64,000 bases of DNA from Erpobdella octoculata (taxonomy: Eukaryota > Annelida > Clitellata > Hirudinida > Erpobdellidae), in NCBI GenBank assembly GCA_963978895.1, contig OZ022238.1, positions 22,377,169 through 22,441,168 of the forward strand, read 5' to 3'. Numbering within the stretch: position 1 is the stretch's first letter; each line of letters starts with the position of its first letter. A program made the translations under genes and the position numbers. The notes below the pieces were generated by a model. The model worked only from the letters and a program-made list of their open reading frames with translations. It had not been told where the DNA came from and searched no databases. Shown piece by piece: positions 56,991-64,000 of the stretch.

Positions 56991-58345
56991 TTCAATTTAA
57001 ATGCACACTATTTTAATATTTTGCACATTATAAAATGCAAACTATAATTAATAAATGCAAACTATAACTAATAAATGCAAACTATAATTAATAAATGCAA
57101 ACTATAATTAATAAATGCAAACTATAATTAATAAATGCACACTATAACTAATAAATGCAAACTATAATTAATAAATGCAAACTATAATTAATAAATGCAA
57201 ACTATAATTAATAAATGCAAACTTTAATTAATAAATGCAAACTATAATTAATAAATGCAAACTGTAATTAATATTAACTAACTATAATTAATATTTGCTA
57301 ACTATAATTAATATTTGCTAACTATAATTAATCATTCTTTTATATGTACTGTTGGACTGATTGAATGGATTGAAAAATGGTCCCAAAATTATGAATCGAG
57401 AATTATGGAATTCAAAGCTTTTCCAAAAATTGACTTGGAGCTGTGGACTAGCTCTCACCAGTGGGCAAAGATGAAAAAAACCATAAAGCCAAAATCAACT
57501 GAGAGTGGAGTTGTGTACAACATTGCTGCAAAAATTAACAGAAAGCTCTAATGAAATTAACAACTGGGAGACTTTTGATGAGTTTAAAATCAATGCTTTT
57601 TGTTCTTGGACCACAATTTTACCAAAAGATCAAAATGACTGGCTGAACGGAGAATGCAACTGCCCTGCATTCTTCAAAAAATGCTTTGCAAACACATTGT
57701 TGGTTTAGCTATTCGACTGAAGCTGGCAGTCCCACCACCTGCAGCAAAAAACATCCCAATTGGAATCAAAAGAAAAAGAGGTCGCCCAGCCAAAGCAACA
57801 AAAGCTCTATTGGTGCAATAGATTTTGAGGTTTTTTAAGCATTTCAATCTCATTCAACATCATACCATGAAATCATTTGCTACAATCTTTAATTTCTTTA
57901 AAAAATAAATTTTCTATTTGAAATGCATACCATAAAACATATTTCCCAATTACATTGCTTTCAAAAAGTTTTTTTATAGTGAGCAAAATACAGTATGCAA
58001 AATTAGAGTTATAGTGTGTAAACATTTTTTATAGTGTGCAAAATATAGTGTGGAAAAACTGAAATTATAGTGTGCAAAAACTTTTTTTATAGTGTGCAAA
58101 AATTATTTTTATAGTGTGCAAAAATTATTTTTATAGTGTGCAAAAATTAATTTTGTAGTGTGCAAAATATAGTGTGCAAAAATTATTTTTATAGTGTGCA
58201 AAAATAAATTTTTAGTGTGCAAAAATTATTTTTATAGTGTGCAAAATTTAATTTTGTAGTGTGCAAAAATTATTTTTATAGTGTGCATCTAATATTTTTA
58301 TAGTGTGCAAAATTGAATTATTTAGTTTGCATTTAATTGTGAGCC
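56991..58345 (+). mobile_element. Mutator-like element with tandem-repeat inverted arms
   Basis: The left arm (56991-57330) is a tandem of about 20-bp ATAAATGCAAACTATAATTA units. The right arm (58000-58345) is a tandem of about 22-bp TTTTTATAGTGTGCAAAAAT units, which in reverse complement gives the same TGCAMACTATAA core. ATTATGTTGCGC (56979-56990) and ATTATGTTGTGC (58346-58357) flank it, a near-identical duplication compatible with a 9-12 bp TSD. Between the arms is a SWIM-type transposase remnant. Confidence 0.7.
57330..57822 (+). pseudogene. Mutator-like transposase C-terminus with SWIM finger
   Basis: The upstream frame has TVGLIEWIEKWSQNYESRI. After a frameshift near 57530 come NNWETFDEFKINAFCSWTT, NGECNCPAFFKKCFANTLL and, after a further frame change, LAVPPPAAKNIPIGIKRKRG and RPAKATKALLVQ-stop. 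CxCxxFFKxxxCxH followed by PPPAAKxxPIGxKRKRGRP is the C-terminal signature of a SWIM-type Mutator family. The expected Cys-Lys-His of the finger reads Cys-Phe-Ala, so zinc binding is probably lost. Confidence 0.7.
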
Positions 58346-58506
58346 ATTATGTTGTGCGTCGCTTTTGTATGTAGGTATATGTCTGCTTATATACGTGTAT
58401 CCTGATTGGTATGTGTTTATATATAACTGTATTCTAATTATGGAACGTATATTTATGTATGTATGTCTTTGTGTATAATTATACAAGTATATATATATAT
58501 ATATAT

Positions 58507-58738
58507 ATGTATGTATGCAGATTTTTTTTAATGATAGTTTATAGTCCTTTACACCAAGTGTTTTAAGATTGAATTGGCTGTATGTAGGAAGCACATAAGT
58601 ACTTTTAACTGTCCCCCCTCCTTTATCCAGGCTTGGGACTGGCTCGCAATTAGCGAGGCGGAGTTTAATGTATATATATAAATACACACACATATATATA
58701 TATATTAATATATATATATATTAATATATATATATATA

Positions 58739-58827
<89 letters not shown>

Positions 58828-58985
58828 GATTTTTTTTTGGATAGTTTATAGTCCTTTACACCGTGTTTTAAGATTGAATTGGCTGTATGTAGGAAGCACC
58901 TAAGTACTTTAACTGTCCCTCCTCCTTTATCCAGGCTTGGGACTGGCTCGCAATTAGCGAGGCGGAGTTTAATGTATATATATAA

Positions 58986-58990
<5 letters not shown>
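58507..58990 (-). repeat. Two tandem copies of family T 3' tail separated by (TA)n
   Basis: Copies at 58507-58680 and 58843-58985 each hold TAGTTTATAGTCCTTTACAC, the CTCGC-AATTA-GCGAG hairpin and GGCGGAGTTTAATGTATATA. The second copy plus its (TG/TA) flank repeats the first, so the pair is a segmental tandem duplication. Frames translating [12 protein letters not shown] are artefacts. Confidence 0.7.
58695..58817. repeat. (TA)n microsatellite
   Basis: Between the two family T copies. Confidence 0.95.
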
Positions 58991-59048
<58 letters not shown>

Positions 59049-59184
59049 GTTCCCGAAATATGAATTGTTTTTCCAAAATAATTTTTAAAATAATTTTAAA
59101 AAAATATTCTAAAAAGCCTACGACCTGTCCTCAGAACTACAGATTGTATGATAAAAAAGAGATATACATATAAAGAATTATATG

Positions 59185-60216
<1,032 letters not shown>

Positions 60217-60289
60217 ACCTGCATGTTATTAATCATATTGTTTATAATGATTTATTATGAGTATTTTTATGTTTGTCTTTTTATGTTTG

Positions 60290-63200
60290 AACCAGCACTT
60301 GACGCACGCTTCGCGCGCGAAGCGTATGAGTTTTAACATATTAATATGGAGGTAGTAGCACTCAAATCGCACTCTAAACTCAAAAACAACACCGATGCGC
60401 TATTATAGTAATAAATTTACGCACGTTTCGTAAACGAAGCATGTGACTATTCTAGCCAGTAGCAGATGATTTTTCACTTGAAAACGTTTTGGAATAGTTT
60501 TCTCTTTGATTGGATGATTTTGGAAAAACTGCCTCCGGAAAAAACCTTTAATGGGCGATATTGGAAAAAACCGCCTACGGAAAAAAACACATTTATTAAG
60601 TGAAAGTGAAAAAACCGCTTACGAAAAACGCAATATTTATTGGATGGGATCGGAAGAAACAACCTACGAAAAACACAATATTTATTGGATGGTATCGGAA
60701 AAAACAGACTACGAAAAAAAATTAAACTGTAAATGCTAATATCGAATAAAAACCCGCCGATGGTCTACTTCGGTGATTTATTTATTTTCAACTTGTTTAT
60801 ATTGAGTTACGACGTATTCTAAAAATTGGGAAAAACCCGTCGGCTACTACTTTGGTGAATTGTTTATTTTTAACTTGTTTATATTCAGCGATGACGTACG
60901 TTGTTTTTTATATATCCGCAAAGCGTCGAACTTTCCAATAATAGGAATAATATTAGCAAATTAGTTAATTTTCGTTAATAACAATATTATTAATAAATAA
61001 AATAGGAGGAATAATAATAGCAAATTAGTAAATTGTCATGCTGACGTTTGCTCTTTTATATAAAAATTTTAACAAAAAAAATGCCCTAACAAACCGTGTT
61101 CAGCATCTCATAATCTATCAACATGAGTTTTTTCAGATGGCAATCGGGTGACATAATACATAATACATACATCATTGCGCTTTTATGTTTGGAACCAGCA
61201 CTTGACGCACGCTTAGCGCGTGAAGAGTGTGAGTGTTTACATATTAATAGTAAAGGTAGTCGCACTCGAACAGCACTGTAAGCTCAAAAACAACACCAAT
61301 GCGCTTATATAGTAATAACTTTACGCACGCTTCGCAGGCGAAGCATGCAGTGCTCGAAATGGAAAATTTCACGAACCGGAACGCCGATTAAAAAAGAAAA
61401 TTAACGGTGGAAATTTTATATGCTTCAATAAATTAATATGCCGTTTTATATTATTTTTGATTTAAACCTTTTTGGAAATTCAAAATGATCCACTTTTATC
61501 TTTATTACGTCATTACGCCGTTATTGCTTGAATTTAAATTAATTCAACTCATTTGAGAATATAAATTGAATTATGGAAGGTCGATATTATGTAATTAAAA
61601 AATTAATTTAAATAAGTTTGGCAGTTTCAATTTTTGTAAAAAGCATATAACTTCAATTACATCACAACACAACACAACAATAAAAAAAAACATCATAATA
61701 TTAATAACTGTAAATGAATGTCGTATCGTATATATATAAATGTAATAGAATCAAAATCAATCCTTTAAATTGCTTTTATATAAATGTCATAAATGTATTT
61801 TTATTAACTAATTCAAATTAATTAATCCGGTAAATCCCACAATAATTTGTAGGTTTCGTCTTCTTTTTTTCGCTTTTACGACTGTTAGTGTCGTCAGCCA
61901 AATGACATCCCTTGCTCAGCCATGATTTTACATAAATTTGTGCGTTAAATCGTGGCACCGGTGGCCCAACGCTATTAATAAACAACAATGCCGTTATAGT
62001 TTCAGTGTTTAAAGATGTTCGAAGTGGTGAAAAATCTCATTCATGGAACTGAAATTTCGTTCACATTCACTGGTAGAAACTGGTATAGTTGCAACGGCTT
62101 TGTAAAAAGGCTGCAAATCTTCAGGTACCTCGTATTCACCATTTTCTTTATTTAATTTGTAGTATCTGAAACCTCTTATAATATTAGTTTCATCCAAATG
62201 AAATTGTTCACATAGTTGACAAACGTTATTGACCCCGTAATTAATGTCAACTTCACCAAGAGATTCGTTTGGCCAGTTTTTTGAATCTAATATCTCTATA
62301 TTTTCCATGAGATTGCATTACATTAGTCGATTTATTAAAATCATAATTAGGCCAGAATTAAAACCGAAGTTGCAAAATTGAAACATAATAACTTCATATT
62401 TTGAATTTGTTTTTTATTTAAAGGACGAAGCCTGTGAGTTTTTACATATTAATAGTAACGGTAGTCGCACTCAAATCGAAGTCTAAGCTCAAAAACAACA
62501 CCAATGCGCTAATATAGTAATAACTTTACGTACGCTTCGCAAGCGAAGCATGTGACTATGTCAGCCAGTAGCAGATGATTGTTAACATGAAAACATTTTG
62601 GAATGGTCCTCTATTTGATTGGATAATATTGGAAAAAATGCCTACGAAAAAACCTTAAATGGGCTATATTGCAAAAAATAGCCTAAAAAAACCACATTTA
62701 TTGTGTGATAGTGCAAAAATCGACTACGAAAAACACAATATTCATTCCATTTGATCGGAAAAAACAACCTACGAAAAAAACAACATTTAATGGGTGATAG
62801 TGAAAAAACTGCCTACGAAAAACACAATATTTAATGGATAGTATCGAAAAAACAGCCTACGAAAAAAACAACATATTTTGGGAGATAGTGAAAAAAAATC
62901 CTAAGAAGAAACCCAACCTTTAATGGCTGATAATGAAAAAAACAGCCTACAAAAAAACCCAACCTTCAATGGCTGATATTGGGAAAACCCGCCGATGTGA
63001 TTTATTTATTTTCAACTTGTTTATATTGAGTTATGACGTATGCTCAAAATATATCCGCAAAGCGTCGAACTTTCCAACAATAGGAATAGTATTAGCAAAT
63101 TAGTTAATTTTCTTAAATAATAATATTATTAATAATTAAAATAAATATATCCGCAAAGCGTCGAACTTTCCATTAATATGAATAATATTAGCAAAATAGT

Positions 63201-64000
63201 TAATCTTTGTTAATAGTAATATTATAAATAATTAAATTAAAAGGAATAATAATTGCAAAATAGTAAAATGTCGTTAATAATAATTTCATTAAATATATCC
63301 GCAAAGCGTAAAACTTTCCAATAATAGGAATAATATTAGCAAATTAGTTAATTTTCGTTATTAATAATATTATTAATAATTAAAATAAGAAGAATAATAA
63401 TTGCAAATTAGTAAATTGTCGTTAATATTAATTTTCAACTTGTTTATATTAAGTGATGACGTACGATGCATTATATATATCCGCAAAGCGTAGAACTTTC
63501 GCGGCTAATAACTTTTTATTTAAACATTTTAACAAAAAAGTGCCCTAACAAACCGTGTTCAGCGTCTCATAATCTATCAACGTGAGTTTTTTCAGACCTG
63601 TAGATGCTAATCGGGTGACATAATACATAATACATATTACATCATTGCGCTTTTATAGTAGGGAACCAGCATTTGACGCACGCTTCGCGCGCGAAGCGTG
63701 TGAGTTTTTACATATTAGTCGCACTCAAACCGCACTCTAAGCACAAAAACAACACTAATGCGCTAATATAGTAATAACTTTACGCACGCTTCGCAAGCGA
63801 AGCGTGTGACTAAAATAGTTAGTAGCAGATGATTTTTCACTTGGACACGTTTTGGAATGGTCTTCTATTTGATTGGATGATTTAGGAAAAAACAGCCTAC
63901 AAAAAAAACAACATTTATTGGGTGATAGTGAAAAAACCGCCTATGAAAAACACTGTTTATTTGATGGTATAGGAAAAACAGCCTACGAAAAAAACAACAT
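60290..64000. repeat. Satellite-like array with CpG palindromes, running off the window
   Basis: A module of about 0.9-1.25 kb recurs from about 60294, 61198, 62425 and 63668. Each has ACGCTTCGCGCGCGAAGCGT (a perfect 20-bp palindrome at 60306 and about 63682) or a decayed form, then CTTCGCAAGCGAAGC near ACTTTACGCACG, TAGCAGATGATTTTTCACTT and a sub-repeat of about 46 bp with CCTACGAAAAACACAATATT. TATATCCGCAAAGCGTCGAA recurs at 60913, 63050, 63145, 63297 and 63478. No gene apart from the hAT remnant was seen. Confidence 0.75.
61826..62308 (-). pseudogene. ZNF862/KIAA1586-like hAT transposase C-terminus
   Basis: The minus-strand frame reads MENIEILDSKNWPNESLGEV, VCQLCEQFHLDETNIIRGF, EVPEDLQPFYKAVATIPVST and SECERNFSSMN, the dimerisation signature of this hAT subgroup. 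After one frameshift near 62015 it continues RTSLNTETITALLFINSVGP and IYVKSWLSKGCHLADDT, the expected C-terminal tail of ZNF862-like proteins, to a stop. It interrupts the satellite-like array. Confidence 0.75.

Noticed and set aside
57036..58320. Direct-repeat arrays of 20-22 bp as a possible CRISPR array
   Set aside because: Units are contiguous with no unique spacers, the host is eukaryotic, and the arrays form inverted arms of a transposon.
58322..59015. Frames with a [12 protein letters not shown] segment in two places
   Set aside because: The identical peptide comes from two copies of the family T tail read on the wrong strand; flanked by (CA)n and (TA)n translation.

Overview
The window is an AT-rich metazoan (invertebrate) chromosome segment dominated by mobile elements. 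The evidence is spliced exons with GT/AG borders, long (TA)n arrays, hAT, Mutator-like, pogo and piggyBac-type DNA transposons, Helitrons, Ty3/gypsy elements, CR1/L2-type LINEs and a Penelope-like element. I cannot name the species. The mixture would fit a cnidarian or another TE-rich invertebrate, but that is inference.

Layout. 1-4357: an intact Ty3/gypsy retrotransposon whose primer-binding site is the first bases of the window; its 3' LTR lies directly against a truncated CXC-type cysteine-rich gene (4358-4910). 6.2-7.0 kb: remnant of a P-element/THAP9-like transposase (minus). 10.4-11.4 kb: two phase-compatible minus-strand exons of an RGS-domain host gene, with a hAT element about 80 bp upstream of one splice acceptor and a second hAT nested in it (each with 8-bp target duplications). 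13.9-20.5 kb: a foldback-like element, another hAT, hAT relics, and a ZSWIM-type Mutator-like transposase split by a 310-bp Helitron. 20.6-21.6 kb: a 138-bp tandem array. 22.6-32.6 kb: a candidate four-exon plus-strand host gene whose introns hold a 9-bp-TSD Mutator-like MITE, Helitrons, an LTR-element relic and a piggyBac-like element. 34.3-38.0 kb: two pogo-like elements, the first interrupted by an 864-bp solo LTR. 39.6-51.7 kb: four LINE copies, Helitrons, and a Penelope-like element with a GIY-YIG endonuclease and a hammerhead-ribozyme-like motif. 53.6-58.4 kb: a decayed gypsy element with a palindrome and a Helitron inserted in gag and a Mutator-like element inserted in its 3' LTR. 59.2-64 kb: a Helitron inside an inverted flank, then a long satellite-like array with CpG palindromes and a ZNF862-like hAT remnant.

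The recurring theme is nesting. Most insertions can be ordered in time, and non-autonomous Helitrons (5' TC, 3' hairpin plus CTAG, inserted between A and T) recur beside the (TA)n tracts. Host content is sparse: the RGS gene (good), the 22.6-32.6 kb gene (tentative) and an unassigned exon at 16.2 kb. Most of the long low-complexity reading frames come from microsatellites and an 18-bp Helitron minisatellite and are not genes.
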